A program made the position numbers and the translations under genes. This document shows, one piece after another, positions 23,100-36,675 of a stretch of 64,000 nt of DNA. The DNA lies in NCBI GenBank assembly GCA_028023455.1, contig JAQFVV010006429.1, forward strand, positions 1,522,493-1,586,492, read 5' to 3'. Position 1 is the stretch's first letter. Each line of letters opens with the position of its first letter. A model generated the notes under the pieces. The model saw only the letters and a list, made by a program, of their open reading frames with translations. It was not told the origin of the DNA and made no database searches. This DNA comes from Epiperipatus broadwayi. Lineage: Eukaryota; Onychophora; Udeonychophora; Euonychophora; Peripatidae.

Positions 23100-24405
23100 G
23101 ATTTTTGTAAAAGACATTGAAATATATCAGTCCTGAAGTTAAGATCAGTTCTTGATATAAATAATTGATACTTCTAAGACCAATATGACTACAATTGTAT
23201 TTTCCATTTTATTTACTTAGATCTATAAACTTGTTATGTTATCTTTTCTGCTTCTAAGTTTTGCTATTGACTTTTTAAATTTTTTTAATAAAGTTTGCTT
23301 TTTAATTTCAGAAGTAAAAATTTTTCGAACAATTGTTTAAAGAGAGTGTGTAACTAAATAAGAAATAAAAGGATTTAATGTGTTCTAGATTTAAATTTAT
23401 GATTATGATACATTTAATCTTTAAATTAAATTAAAGTGTATATTCTAAACTGTGAACTTAAATAATTTTCTATTTTGTTCATTGTTTCTGACTAATGCTA
23501 CAATATTTTAATATCTAAATACATTTATGCTTTGAAAGCAAATCTGGTAATTTGCATTGGTATAAATTTGTTTAGATATATAAAGAACAATAGTTTTAAA
23601 ATATTGGATTATGTATAAAGCCAATGTCATTGAAATGGCATTGTTTTTGGCTACCTTTTAATGTTTTTCACCTATTTTAATGAAAGTAAAATGGTTTCTT
23701 AAGCTAATAATTTAAAATATACATTTGTTTAAGGAATTAATTATTCAATAGCTAAAAACCATTTTAATAGAATAAATATTACTTGCATATGATATAAAAA
23801 TGCATGTGTGTACATGAAAATTATGCATTAATCTTAATTAATTAAAGTAATGTCACATTATATATGACTTGCTTTATTAATTATTAATCTTAATATATGC
23901 TTCTTAATTATATATTATCTTGATTATTACATAATATTTTAATTTTTTTTAATATTCTTGTTTTTTATTATAATCTTCCTAAATTATTATAAATCCACTG
24001 CAGAATAAATGCCTCCAAATTTAGTCTAGGTTTTTCACATCTTAGTCCTCCAGTGAACATCACTTAGCCAACTTCTTTATCTCCTCCATCCATCTCACAT
24101 GTGTTCCTTTTCTAAATATTTTATAATCCTTTGGAATTCACTTTAAAACTTTAACTGCCAATTTATTATCATCTCTTCTCTCAATATGTGTAGCCTAATT
24201 TTTTTAATGATGTTATGCTATATGTTTGATTTCTCATCTACATATTTCACTTATCTTTTCTTATTATTCATAATATACATTTCTCAGTAGCATTTTACTA
24301 AGCAATCTAAGATACATTTTGACACTAAGGGGAGCTGCAGAATCATTTCTGGCACAGAAAGTCATAATCAATTTAGATATTTCATTAAAAGTGCCTATGA
24401 TACTA
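23100..24405. other. A+T-rich sequence, no supported feature
   Basis: Contains a mildly pyrimidine-rich patch at 24010-24190. No coding frame, RNA gene or repeat partner was recognised. Confidence 0.5.
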
Positions 24406-24410
24406 TTCAG

Positions 24411-24825
24411 GATTATTTGTCTAATTAAAAAAATAAATTTCTAATTTTAATAGAAGTTCAAAACAGTATTTAAAATTAACAAATTAAAACAATTCTAGAT
24501 ATTTTATCAAAAGGTATTCTGGATATTTTTTCTGATTAAAAAAATAAATTTCAAATTTTATTGAAAGTTCAAAAAAAAAAAAACATTTACAACTGACCAA
24601 TAAAAAATTGAAACAATTTTAAACATTTCATTAAAAAATATTCCAGATATTTTTTTGGTAAAGAAAAATAAATTTCAAATTTTTGTGGCATAATTACATA
24701 AAAATGAGTAAAAACGTAGTGGCATAGTATTGGGGGGTCATATAAGCAAATATTAAAATTCAAATTAACTTTACAATTAACAAATAAAAATAAAACAAAT
24801 TTCAAATTTTATCAAAAATATGTAT
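24411..24825 (+). repeat. Tandem repeat, unit about 115-125 bp, 3.5 copies
   Basis: Each unit contains attaaaaaaataaatttcaaa (or a close variant) followed by ttta-tgaaagttcaaaa and a segment ending in gatattt. Units start near 24411, 24520 and 24643, with a partial one at 24764. Divergence between units suggests an old duplication. Confidence 0.6.
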
Positions 24826-25086
24826 AACTATTTAAGCAGTAAATTTTGAGAAATAATTATTTTATGTTGCTGATACTAAAAAATTAGAAAAGTTATGTCA
24901 CAGGTGTCCTTGTAGTATGAAGTAAAAGAAAGAAAAAACTTGCTAAGGTTTTGTTCAATCCTTTGATCTTATAATGTCAAAACAAACAAAAAATATATAG
25001 TTTTGCACTAATGAAAGCAGTAAAAAAAAAATAAAGCTGGTTTGTTAACGAATAAATAAATTTTGACTTTCTAATAGATTTGTTTA

Positions 25087-26095
25087 AATGACTTCTATCC
25101 AATCTCTATCTATTTATTTATCTATATATCTGCCTTTCTATCCATTTATCAGTCTTTCTGTTCATCCAGTCACCGATCCATTTAATCATTCATTTTTCTA
25201 TCTCTTTATTAATCTATCATCCTATCCATATCCCTATCTATATATATGTATTTATATACCATCCACTATCTATCTGCATATTCTACTCATCCATCCATTT
25301 CATCTATCTATCCGCTTACATCATAATAAAAAAAGATATAAGAAATGGGAAAAAGATACACGGATTTGACGATCTGGTCAATAAATAAAACAAAATGGAA
25401 AAACAGATAAATTTGTGATGTGACTTCTCCCTAAAACCATTCAGTGAACAGAATATTATTGATTGCTTGATTGATCTGCTTAATTCCTTATCTATATATC
25501 TAAATGTCTATTTAACTATCTCTTTATGCACACATTTATTCTATCGAACATCCATTCATCTATGTATTCATCAATCTATTCATCTATCGATCTCTATATC
25601 TATCATTCTGTTTGTCTTTCTATGCATTTATTTATATATCAAATCGTTCATCAATTTAAGTATTTATTTATCTACTTATCCATCTATTCATCTATTAGCC
25701 ATCTATCTACCTTCACATTTATCTCTTTACATGTCTATCTATGAATGTATCTATTTATCTCCCTATCTACATATCTATTCATTAATCCATCAATCTATCC
25801 ATCCTGGCATCTATATCTCTAATCCATCCATTATTCATCAATCTATCCATGTGTCTATCTACATATTTACCTATATATGTATCATTCTATCTATCTAATA
25901 TCCATCCATTTATTCATATATCTATCTACCCATACATTCATTCTATTTATCTGCTTATCTGCATATATCCTGAACTATGTATTTATCGGTATACCTATCT
26001 ATCTAGTTATTTAACTATTTGATTTTCATTCATCCATCCATCTATCTATCCAGCCATCCATTTAACTATTTATTTATTCATCAATATATGAATGC
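25087..26095 (+). repeat. Degenerate TCTA/TCCA tetranucleotide satellite, about 1 kb
   Basis: Pyrimidine-rich imperfect repeats of tcta, tcca and ttta run from 25087 to 25320 and, after a 120 bp interruption, from 25440 to 26095. All apparent open frames here translate as SIYLSIYLS-type repeats and are artefacts. It resembles the degenerate GATA-type microsatellites common in animal genomes. Confidence 0.9.
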
Positions 26096-26499
26096 CATCA
26101 TCATGGGTTTTTTTTCTTTCAAAGTATACAGCTTTTTTTTTTTTTTATCATATAGGTCAGTAAATGAGTATTTAGCCATTTTTAACTAAAGGGTAAAATC
26201 TTCAACGCCCATCAAATGACAGTATCTTTATTTTTCTATTGGAAAAAAAATGTTGGAGAAAGCACTGTTCTGGAGTGGATTAAATAAAGACGATTATTTA
26301 ATGTCAAACTTAATTTAGATTATCTGAGCAAAATTAATTGAATGTTTTAAAGACGAATCACTTTTCTTCAATGATAAAAATTATAAATTTTCAGAATTTA
26401 AAATACTGTATTATTTGTAATAATATTATAAAAAAATTTAATGGCAAATAAATTATTTGCTGAAGTGGTGAAATTATTTATAAAAATAAATAATTAAAT

Positions 26500-26765
26500 A
26501 GCTTATTGCTCTGGAGTTTGTACGAGATTCAATCACTGGAATAATTAAGTGGACTCATGGTCCATGGGCTTGGACCTCCTGATTGTCCATTCTACCACTG
26601 TGGAAGTCATGAAGGATAAATAATCAAAGACTTTATTTCTCAACAGCTCATAGGAAGTTTATGCATTGGAAATGATGAAATGGATTCTTGATTCATGGAT
26701 CTCGACTTCCGTTTTCTGGCAGCCTACCATTGCACTAAAACACACTAGGAAATTATTTATGAAAA
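26500..26765 (+). repeat. Diverged direct repeat, unit about 125 bp
   Basis: gtttgtacgagattcaatca...cattctaccactgtgg is repeated as gtttatgcattggaaatgat...cctaccattgcac. The flanks gaaattatttataaaaataa recur before and after. The block is less A+T-rich than its surroundings. Its identity is unknown. Confidence 0.5.
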
Positions 26766-26769
26766 TAAA

Positions 26770-29464
26770 TGAATAAAATTTTATATACTCTGATTTATAA
26801 CAAATTTTAAACAAAACAAATTGTGAATAATGATTAAACTTTTTTAAAAATAATTTAATTATGAATTTATGAAGACAGACGTTTTTATTAAATGTATACT
26901 AATATACACTAACAAATTACTAGAGATAATTATAGGCTAATCAACTAAATAAGCAATAAAAATCTTTTTACTTTTGTTAATAAATAAAACCTGAAATTTA
27001 AACACTGAAGAAATTTTTTATTATCACAGAAGATAATCCGATCAAAAACATTTAACTCTCACTGAGAACTTTAGATGAATGTCAAAAATTCTCTGATCTG
27101 ATTTTGAATTGCTTTGAAACAATTTCATCAAAAAAATTATCCAATCGTGAGATGAATTTTTCTACCTGATCAACTTTTATTATTTGTTTTTATATTTTGA
27201 AAAGTGAAAAGTTTCATTAGTGAAAATTTTAAAACTATTTGTGAGAGAATATTATATATAAATAGTAAGTACAAGACCGGTGAAGAAGAAGGTGCCACTC
27301 ACTAAACTTATTAGCTGCTGAGCTAGAGAGCTTTATTAGTTTTTATCTTTATTTTATTCCTAATTAAGAATGACAGGATATGCACTTAATGATCAATAAT
27401 TAGATGGCTAGAGAAAATTGATTATTAGCTGGATCATTTTAAACAATCCCTAAACCTGATATTTCTAAATTTTATCGAGTCTAGATTTAAACTCTAGGAG
27501 ACGTGTAAGTCGTGTAAATGTTTTAGGTATTTATTATTTATAGTATTTAAAAATATATGTTAGTATAAGTTGGCATCATTCAAAAAATCTCACATTAGTT
27601 AAAAATAGTGAATATTATAAAAAATGATTTTATTAAAAAAATAATATAAGAAGTTTTATAATTAATCTTGAAATTATTCCTTGATACACTCGATCTTCAA
27701 TTAAAGAAAATTGTAAAATGGAGTGTGTGATGAACTAAAATTTATATATAGATATTAATAAATAATAATTATTTTTATTCTCTCTCAAAACAAATCAATT
27801 CCAGAAAAATAGCGTTTGCAACAGTATTTATAGAACAATCAAATAACAACAATAAAAGACTGGGGTAAGATGTCAAAAAATAACAGGTAATTCACAAACC
27901 AAAGTTTTCAATCCCAATAATTTATTGATTACATTTATATACACCATTTAGATATAACCAAATTCAAGAATATGATTTCTGCATAATATTTTAAAATACT
28001 ATATATATAAAGACCAATATTTCTCTCTACATAGAAAATCGAGTTTTGTTAATGAAAAATAATCGTACATAAATAATAGTTATAGAAAAATGTAGCGTCA
28101 ATTCAACTAAATTAAAAAATTTTTGAAGAACTTCATATGCAAAAATGAGCGTTTCAACAAAGATACAGAATTAAGATTTTGTAAATTTATTCTTAATTAA
28201 CATTGTTTCATTAAATGGCTTCTAGAAAAAACGCATTTGCTAAAGAATTTAGTTAAAGAAGGAATAATTGCAAACTGATGCTTAGAAAAGTTAGAACACA
28301 AACTATTTTCTTCAGAAAAGCCGTAAAATAGTTATTATATTTAATAAATAAAAATATTTTCATCAAAAAATAGTTTAATAAAAAAATTGTTTTTCTCTTC
28401 ACTAGTGAAAATTGTAAATTGTGACTTCATTATCTATAAATAGAGACCTTTCTCATCTATAATGAGATTAATATCTTTTTTCATTTTTATAATTTTGTGC
28501 ATAGTCAGTATTTTAATGAATTTAGATTAACTATATAAATTTTTAGACAATATGTAAGTTAAATATAAATTAATTAACTGAAAAGTAATTCTAAGTCCGT
28601 TTGTGGCTCAGTCTAAACTTGAAACTTAAATCGTGAACTGTGCATAAATGTTCTTGTAATTTAATTTTTTAAAAAGTTATAATAAAATTGTCATCTAGTT
28701 CTTTTTAGAAAGTTTTAAAAATTTCATTATATTTGTAATAAATAAATGAATTAGAACCAAAGTTGTAATTGATACCTAAATTAAAAACCAAAAATAAAAC
28801 ATTTATGTTACTTCTGGCAAAATCATTGTAGATTTGACAAATAATAAAATTATTAAGTTTTTCAACTACAACACTGCATTTTTTTATTTATAGAAGCTAA
28901 AATTCTTGAGAACACTCTACTATATACAATGTAAAAACATGATTATTAACAAGAAATAGTTAGAAGCCCATCTAACTTGCAAGTGTTCTAAAAAACTACT
29001 TACTATAAGTTATCTTGTAGTTAGATGACATATTGTTAATATGTAATTAGAATTTGGATTGATGTATAAATAATTAGATCTGTTTCCAGAAATATGATGT
29101 CTATTTTAGGAATGGATCTATTCAGATAGATTTTATATAATGAAGACAAAGAGATCATAAGATCAAAGATAATATGTTGATTAGCTTAATTTTCAGATTT
29201 AAAATGGTGAGTGCATCAAAATGTAAAATTTATGATATTGTTAAAAATAAACAATTCTAATGATTCAATGGTTTTGTTATTTCAAATAGACCCCCCCCAC
29301 ACTAAATTGAAATTTTAACTAATTAATTATAAAGCCAAATTTGGAAATTGAGTTGGATTCTAAATAAACCAGATTAAACTTAATAAAATAACATCAAAGA
29401 TAATTATTTTAGAAAGATAACGATAATTATTATAAAATAAATCAATGTATTAAGAAAATGTAAT
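26770..29464. other. A+T-rich sequence, no supported feature
   Basis: A more balanced patch near 27270-27310 was examined, but no frame, repeat partner or RNA fold stood out. Confidence 0.5.
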
Positions 29465-29476
29465 AAAGAGATAATA

Positions 29477-29581
29477 GTCAAGCGTCGGTAGTCGAGAGGT
29501 CAGCATAGCTGCCTTACAAGCAGTTTCCCAGGTTTGCAGGTTGGCTTCCCGGCCGATGCTCTGACACATGAGGAATAAAAA
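29477..29581 (+). mobile_element. tRNA-derived SINE, family 1, copy 2
   Basis: Bounded by the exact 12 bp duplication aaagagataata (29465-29476 and 29582-29593). The tRNA-like part gcgtcgg...ccgatgc can close a 7 bp acceptor stem, and gctgccttacaagcagt forms a 5 bp anticodon stem with a cttacaa loop. The extra bases before the B box resemble the long variable arm of class II tRNAs (Leu/Ser type). The tail is tgacacatgagg plus an A-rich stretch. The presence of a tail and target duplication separates it from a true tRNA gene. Confidence 0.8.
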
Positions 29582-29593
29582 AAAGAGATAATA

Positions 29594-31541
29594 AGCAAAC
29601 TCTATGATTTAGAAAAAATGATTCAATTACTAATTATCACAAAATGTCACCTAATATTTAAAAATTCTGAAATAAATTCATTTTTTTAAATAAATATGTT
29701 TAAAAAAGAGAAAGAAAATGTTTAAATGATATTATAAAGTGAGGTCTGCCATATTCTCATTAAATTAACATTTGTATAATGAGAGGTTATTTTTTTATTT
29801 GTACCTTTATCAATTAAATTATTATTACTTTTTAATTATTCTTTTCTATGTACATAATAATTTTAACTTAAAAGGCACAAATAAAAACATGTCTAACATT
29901 AATCCAGAAAACAAAAATTTCCAAATAAAAATACTGTAAAACAATCAGTGAATATGAAAACTGCAATAAACATTATTGCCTGACATAGAATGTAAATGCA
30001 CAAGATGTTTCAGGCTTTCTAAAAAACAAAGTTAGAAAATTTATTAACACTATCAAAACAAAATTATTTACTGGAAAGTGAGAGCAAAACATTTTTTATT
30101 GTTTTGAATTTGTTTATACTTTTAAGAGATGGATTTTTTTTTCATTAAAAGATAGAAAACATAGCATCAAGGAAAAAAACTTGCAAATGAGAAAGTGAAA
30201 ATAACATGATTTTTATTGACATACATTTATTTATGCTTTCAAAGGTTCAATTTTGATTTCTACTAAAAATCAGAAACAAGAGAAAGAATAAAACATCAAG
30301 AAAAAAAATTCTAAGCAAAAAGTAGAAGTTTCAACTATGATATGACTAAATTAACAATCTATAAATTTTTATTAGGGTAAGTTTGTTTATATTTTTTTAT
30401 AGATTTAAAATATGATTTTAGTTTTTATTAAATTTAAACTAAGTAGTATATACTATAAAATATTCATTTTTCAATTTATATTTTTTTTTTGATTTCACAT
30501 TTATCCTTATTTAAATAGCTGTTTTGATGATAATTTGGTCTAGACTGTGATCTGGAACTAATTATTCATACATACATGTGTTTTAAAATAAGATGCCATG
30601 AATGGATGGTCTAATGAAGGATTTTATAGAACTAATTACATTTGTTATTATAGATCTACAATATATACTATGTCTTAATATATGCATCAAACTTTCTGCC
30701 CTCAGAATTTTCACATCAACAACTTCAAATAAATACATTAACCACTTTGCATTGTAATTTTTTTGCAACAAAACTTACTGACAATTTGAAGCAAAAGTAT
30801 AACATTTATTTTAATTTTTAAACCTTTATTCTATAATAGAATTCAATAAATTTGATTTGATTTATTAGAAATCTAAATTTACAAACAATACTCTAAAAAA
30901 ATCATACTTAAATCCTCCAAATACTAAAAAAATCTAAACTAAATTGAATTACAAAATAATCTTAATGACTTTTTTCATTTTTGTTACTACTGGTCAACTA
31001 TGCTAAAATCAAAAAGAAATTAACTTAGGGAAATATTTGTGGTTTGAACTTTGTTCTTCTAATCTGAATGAATAATTAATTATAAAACAATCATAAATCT
31101 ATCAAATGTTGTTCTAAAATTAAAAATTGTATTTATAATTTTTAACCAAAAATCAGTACAGCTACAATTTGACATTTGCAGTCATGAATTTTTAAGCATA
31201 TCAAAACATTTGTTTAGCATAATTTTTAAAAAATAAAAGATATTTCAAAATATATAAATGTAAACATGAAAGAATTTATTTTTTATTGATTATTATGGAA
31301 ATATTTTGTAAAATTAATTATAAATATTTAAATAAAATCCCAAATAACTACTGATTCTTTATGATTTGATCAGAACAATGGCAAGAGCATGTCCAAGTTT
31401 TTTACACTCTTAATATTAAATGACAGACCAATCAGAATGTAAATAAATTGGAGGGGGGGGTGATGGTTTTTTTTTTAAGTTTTCTCTATAATCTATTGAT
31501 ATTTTCAGATTGCTTTTTAATTAATTATTTAGTATTTACAG
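29594..31541. other. A+T-rich sequence, no supported feature
   Basis: A 62-codon minus-strand frame at 30583-30771 (contains EVVDVKILRAESLMHIL) has a somewhat protein-like composition but no motif I can assign. It is left uncalled. Confidence 0.45.
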
Positions 31542-31813
31542 TAATTCATATTTTAAAACAGGCAAAACTCACTATATGTCTTGCCACACTACATAGAATC
31601 CCAATCTAGTGCCTACTCATCTAATATCCCAGAGTAGTTTCTGGCTTGTGGTCTTTGTCAATGAGGAGCCTTGGAAGCCTTCTGGCATCCATTGATTACT
31701 CTAGCTTGCAGTGTGCCAATGTCTATAGTGAAATTTTCCTGTTTTAATAACAGTTATAAGCAAGCATAAGAAGTGGTGGTCATGTGATGTCTATTGGCTT
31801 AATTCATATTTTA
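31542..31813 (-). mobile_element. Family A element with 14 bp target duplication
   Basis: The 244 bp insertion 31556-31799 lies between exact copies of taattcatatttta (31542-31555 and 31800-31813). Ends match the 22793-23082 element (aaacaggcaaaactcactat at left; cttataactgttattaaaac on the reverse strand at right). The hammerhead region on the minus strand (about 31615-31677) is degenerate (UUGACAA for CUGAUGA, CUACUC for CUAGUC), so it is probably dead. Confidence 0.7.
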
Positions 31814-32810
31814 CTAGCAAATTGAAATTAAAGGGAAAAAATAATAAAATGAGTGATTTTAAAAACTATATCAGCATCATTACAAAACCATGTCAAAGTT
31901 AAAGACAATTAATAATTATTATCACTTACTTAGTAAACAAGAGATTATCCCTCATTCAAATATAAACTTTAAAATTCAATTATAGATTAAATTAATATAT
32001 CTATTTTTTTTACATTCCAAATGTTTTTATGCATATAAATATATCTAAAAGATATTATATGTGGTAAAAAGTGAGATGAAAGTGAGTTATCCCAAGTGTT
32101 TAAGTTCAATTAACAAAATAGATATATAATTACATCTATAGTTTTATATCTATATATAACTATAGATATAGTTATACAAATATTAAATATTTAAAATTAA
32201 TTCCATATCTAATAAAGCAAAATATTCCTAAAGGTTAATAATTTTATTTATATAGATAAAAGTTTACTGAATCAAGTGTAATCTAATGTAATAAACATCT
32301 TACTTATTTTTTTCAAAAGAGAAACTTAATTATTTCCATATCAAAATTTTACAAAACATTTAGATAAAACGTTTCAAATAGTTGGTTAATTCATTTTCAA
32401 TTCTACATAGCGTAAATGAAGATATCTTACTTAGATTTTCTTCCAAAATAAAAATAACTAATTATTTTTTTATCAAATTTTTTTTTTAAGAAACCGTATT
32501 TATAGTTAATTAATTTATTAAAAAATAATAATGGTAGTTAATTCATTAATTTGAAAAATGTGAAATATATATATATATATGTACAAATAATGTTTATAAA
32601 AAAATATCTATATAAAAAATCATATGTACATAAAAGATTGCAGTGCATTTATATTAATCTCAAATATAAAATTATTAACATTATTGGTTAACCTATTAGT
32701 AATAAATAATAATTAATAAAAATTAAACAAAAATATTGTAATAAGAAGTATAATTCAAGGATATAATAGTGCTGGTTTCATACTATGTTGACGTAAGGTG
32801 CTAAATTTAT
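31814..32810. other. A+T-rich sequence, no supported feature
   Basis: Only short TA runs (32565-32580) and a tatagatata-type hairpin near 32130-32180 were seen. Confidence 0.5.
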
Positions 32811-32822
32811 AAATATTTTTTT

Positions 32823-35042
32823 GTTTTTTTATTAAAAGAAAGATTTATTCATGAGTTTACATTGATACTAATTAAATTAGCATAGACATAATGATACAGA
32901 AACATACGAGATCTTGTATATAATATTAAAGACTAAAAGGGAGGCAAGAGTAATTACTCATTTGTCTAAGAAGGAGCATTTGTGCCACATTTCCCGATGT
33001 AGCTTATGAGGAGCCAAAAGTCTATCTCTGTCCTTGATTTTATTTATTTCTTTAATATAGACTTGACAGCTACTGAGATTTGTCTGAGTGAAGAGCAACT
33101 TACACCTTGTCAGCCAAACAGCAAACATTATAAAGATAGCTAGTCTGATGATAGAAAAAGTTCCATTGTCAATAGCTCTCTTGATAGACAATACACCACT
33201 AATATCAGGTGAAACACTGTTTACAATCAGGGACCTGAGTTCCAAAAAAGGGACAAGAGTAAAACAAATAAAGTGTTTCATCATCAATCTGGCACAATGC
33301 ACATTGAGGATCAATCCTTTCAAATCCAATACTCCATACCAAAAAATTATTTGTGGGCAAAAAGGAGAGATTAAATTTGAGGAAAAAATCCACATACTTG
33401 GGTTCAAATACCCAGTCTTTGGACTTTTTGATTATTCACTTATTACTGATACCAAGTTCAGATTGTAGCATGTTTTCATTGGAATGTATGAGTTTGTATA
33501 CATCCCAGTAAGGTTTTTTTGTTTTCAAAGGTTTGTGCAGTGATACTGAACAGTCCATCAACATGCTGAATCATATCACTGATTCATTTACTTAGACATG
33601 GTGGTGGTGTGGCAGTAGGCTTAAACAGGAATTTTATATTTGATCTAAATCAGAACTAGGTAAATTGCATGCAATAAACTGGTTACTCTTTGTATATAGA
33701 AAACACCTGCAGAATGTAGGCTCAGTCCATTTAACTCCCTGGACCTCTGTATCTTGGCCATACTAATTGCAACACACTTGCCTTTCCAGAACAGTTTTGA
33801 ACATAGCAAGTTGATACTATTTTGAAATGATTTTGTAGGGTTGATTATAGCTAGGTAGTAGTTTATTTTTGGGAAAATGAGCATGTTAAGTAATGCCACT
33901 TTACCTGGGAGATACAGTGAGATCGATGAAAGGGACCTCACCATTTTGCTACTCTTATCCAGAATGGACTGCTGTATTTTTTCATCGAGATCTTGGATGA
34001 AGCAATGAGGAAGCTCAAAAACTTCTGAGGCTTTGAAGTGTAGATTGATGTTTTTGAGTTGTTAATGTGAAAATTATAGTCTGAGGAATATCTGTCAAAG
34101 ATCTGTTGCAAGCATGGTAAATGTTTCTTGGAAGGAAGAAAGACTGTAACATCATCTACATAGGGAATGTGATGTAATTCCTCACTCAAACCAGGTACAT
34201 AGATCCCTGGCACACTACATTCAATTTCTTTAAGCAAGGGATTGCTATGGGTGATAAAGCAAAGAATGCTAAGTGGAGATCCCTGAGGAATAGAGATGAG
34301 GTCTAAACCCAGGGGCCAAACTGCCATTAAGTGATGTGAAAATTGAGTGGCTTAATAGGTTCCCAATAATCCTGATGAAAACCTTTGAAACTAAGTAGGT
34401 ATAAAGAATTTGCAGTAGAATTGAGGGCACTACATAGTCAAAGGCAGAAGCAAAGTCCAATTGAACCACTACTGGCAATGACCTTCTGTGGTGCCTAACA
34501 TGTTCTATGAGGAGAGTGAACTGCTGCACAGCCTCAATGATGGATGAACCTTTGCAAGCAAATTGATAAACTGTAATATAGGTGAATAGTTGATCCTGAA
34601 TTCTGTTTTTGATTATGGAATCAATGGTCTTGATGAGCAGTGGAGTCATAAATATGTGCCAAATATTTGAAAGATCAGAAGGGTTAATTTACCTTTTCAT
34701 GAAAGGAACGGGGGCTATAGGGTAGAGGTTAGGAATGTTGATGAACTCTCCTGCCAGAATATCAATTACTCTCAGAAATATGGGTGCCATGAACTGGCTT
34801 AAGTATAGCAGAACAAAGGGTGGAATTGTATGTAATCCAGGGTGAGTGTTCTCTGGATAAGCCAGGAGCCTTTGGACTATATGAGCCTCTGTAATGCTGT
34901 GATCTTCATATTTGTCCAATCATTCCATGTGTCACCTATCTCAAAGTTGACACTGAAGTTTTTTTAGAGAACTGGTGGATTTTCATTTACATAGTAAGTC
35001 CTCCATAGTTGTTTTGGTCAATGGCTCTTGTAAAAAAAAAAA
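32823..35042 (-). mobile_element. 5'-truncated LINE (Tx1/L1-like), inactive
   Basis: On the minus strand the element ends in an AATAAA-containing 3' region and an A-rich tail (32823-32860). It begins near 35042 within the reverse transcriptase domain, so no endonuclease domain remains. Short A+T-rich repeats (aaatattttttt at 32811-32822 and 35043-35054) may be its target duplication, though they are low in complexity. The coding part is scattered over frames and broken by at least four frameshifts or stops. It is the only LINE in the window and could be related to the machinery that moved the SINEs. Confidence 0.75.
32958..34919 (-). pseudogene. LINE ORF2 relic: reverse transcriptase, thumb and C-terminal Cys motif
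   Basis: Read 5' to 3' on the minus strand. 34919-34689 is an upstream RT segment (SITEAHIVQRLLAYPE...PIAPVPFMKR). 34649-34269 holds motif A (VQLDFASAFDYV). 34327-33938 holds motif B (SIPQGSPLS) and the catalytic YVDDVTVFL (about 34150-34165). 33944-33645 matches the RT thumb (LPGKVALLNMLIFPKINYYL, then KLFWKGK). 33393-33205 carries a CALCQIDDETLYLFYSCPF Cys/His-type motif, and 33100-32958 ends with AVWLTRCKLLF-type sequence. This order is typical of Tx1/L1-type LINE ORF2 proteins. It is clearly non-functional. Clade assignment is from memory of the C-terminal pattern and is tentative. Confidence 0.8.
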
Positions 35043-35054
35043 AAATATTTTTTT

Positions 35055-36231
35055 TATTTGCAAATGTAGGGACTTTAAATCCATATAGTATGTATGTGAA
35101 TATAAGCATTATTATTAACTTTGGATTAGCTAGTTTTCTAATACTCTATTTCTAATTATTTTTTCATTATTTTTTTTATTTTTCATTAATTACTGTTTAT
35201 TATTTAATATATGAACTAACAATGTATTTTTCTTATGTTTGAGATGTACTATGAATACATAATAATCTTTTGTACCCATATGATTTTTTATATAAATAAT
35301 TTTACACAGATAAATATATATTTGCACAACTTCTTTAAATTAATAAATTAATTATCATTATTATATTTTAATAAATTAGCTAACTATTTAAAATGTTTTA
35401 TCTGAAAGATCCTGTAAAGTTTTGGGAAAAAAATAAGATAGTTATTATAATAAATTAGCACTTCATTGGTTAAAAACAGATAGAACCAGTCCTTACTTGG
35501 TGTAAATTACATTACAGAAAAATTATTAATTAAATGATCTATCATTCAAAATATCATTGCATTTTTGTGAATTTAATACAAATGAAACAGAGAATTTCAA
35601 TAGGTCCCATTACTGAAGTAAGAATAAGTAAATGGAAATAAGAACAACTGGATTTTACAAAATCTCTCAGACTGCAATTGATAAGACTATTATATTTCAT
35701 TTATATTTACTCTAACTAATGTTGAGGACATAAAGTTTTAGTTTTATAATAAGAACTGTTGGTTTAGTATCTAAAACTTAATGGTTTGATTTATTATAGA
35801 GGAAAAAAACAATATCTTAGTTTGTTGAAGTGAATATAATTATTATTACTTTTCCATCACTACATAAAAATATCAGAAAAAATATATTTAGTAAACTTTT
35901 ATCTCATATCTAAAATATTATTTACCTTAAAAATGCTTTCTAAGCACAATTTTTTATTATCTTATTAGAAAATGTATTTTCCTTTATTTATTTCTTTTCT
36001 TTTTTTTTTGCATTATTTTTGTTTTGTGTTATTCTTTCAAATTACCTTTTCCCATAATGATATTTTAAATAATTTTAAATGCTTCTGAGATGAAATATGC
36101 AAAAAAATCTGTATATACTTTAATAAGAATATTTTTTCAGACTTTATAAATAAAATATTGAAAATATAAGAAATTTCCAGATATTTACCTAGATAAACTT
36201 TAGCTATGTTGTGAGTGAGCAAACAATCATG
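35055..36231. other. A+T-rich sequence, no supported feature
   Basis: No repeat partner or protein-like frame was recognised in this stretch. Confidence 0.5.
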
Positions 36232-36402
36232 TAGTATTTTATTAAAACCATTAAACATCACATGATCACTAGCTCTTATACTAGCACATAATTGTTAATA
36301 AACAAGGCAGAACTCTCCATCCAGTAGTGCCACTCTGTGCCAACCAGAGTAATCAATAGATGCTGAAGGCTTGTGCATAAAATCCCTATCTAGTACCTAC
36401 TT

Positions 36403-36461
36403 ATCCAATAACCCCAGACTAGTTTCTGGCTTGTGACCTTCATCAGTGAGGAGCCTTGGAT
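36403..36461 (-). ncRNA. Hammerhead ribozyme motif, family A, left arm
   Basis: On the minus strand: AUCCAA, loop, UCCUCA, CUGAUGA, AGGUCACAAGCCA, GAAA, CUAGUC, UGGGGU, UA, UUGGAU. Core residues are intact. Inner stem I has five pairs and outer stem I six. Stem II is GGU...GCC (one G.U) with an A.A closing mismatch. Confidence 0.6.
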
Positions 36462-36675
36462 TTTAGAGCACTACACCTACATCTTAGGATCTAATGCAAC
36501 CCTCCAGCAGCCACATTTTATCTCTACTTAATTACAAAACTATGAGTCTAAAAGTGAAAACACAATCATATTTTCAATCCAAGCTTATTATATCATAGTT
36601 TTATAATTAAGTGGAGATAAAAGGTGGCTTCTGGAGGGTTGCATTAGATCCTAGATCTATGTGCAATGCTTTTAG

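Noticed and set aside
22848-23120. 90-codon plus-strand frame
   Set aside because: Covers the family A element antisense to its hammerhead. Other family copies break the frame freely, so it is not under coding selection.
25087-25898. Long frames rich in S, I, Y and L (up to 143 codons)
   Set aside because: Translation of a TCTA/TCCA tetranucleotide repeat.
29477-29581. A functional tRNA gene (UAC-like anticodon loop cttacaa)
   Set aside because: Three sister copies share an A-rich tail, and the copy has its own 12 bp target duplication. The T arm is imperfect. SINE explains all of this better.
30583-30771. 62-codon frame thought to be a hAT transposase fragment
   Set aside because: The resemblance was vague and rested on a few residues. 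No terminal repeats nearby.
33088-33468. 126-codon plus-strand frame
   Set aside because: Antisense shadow of the LINE C-terminal region on the minus strand.
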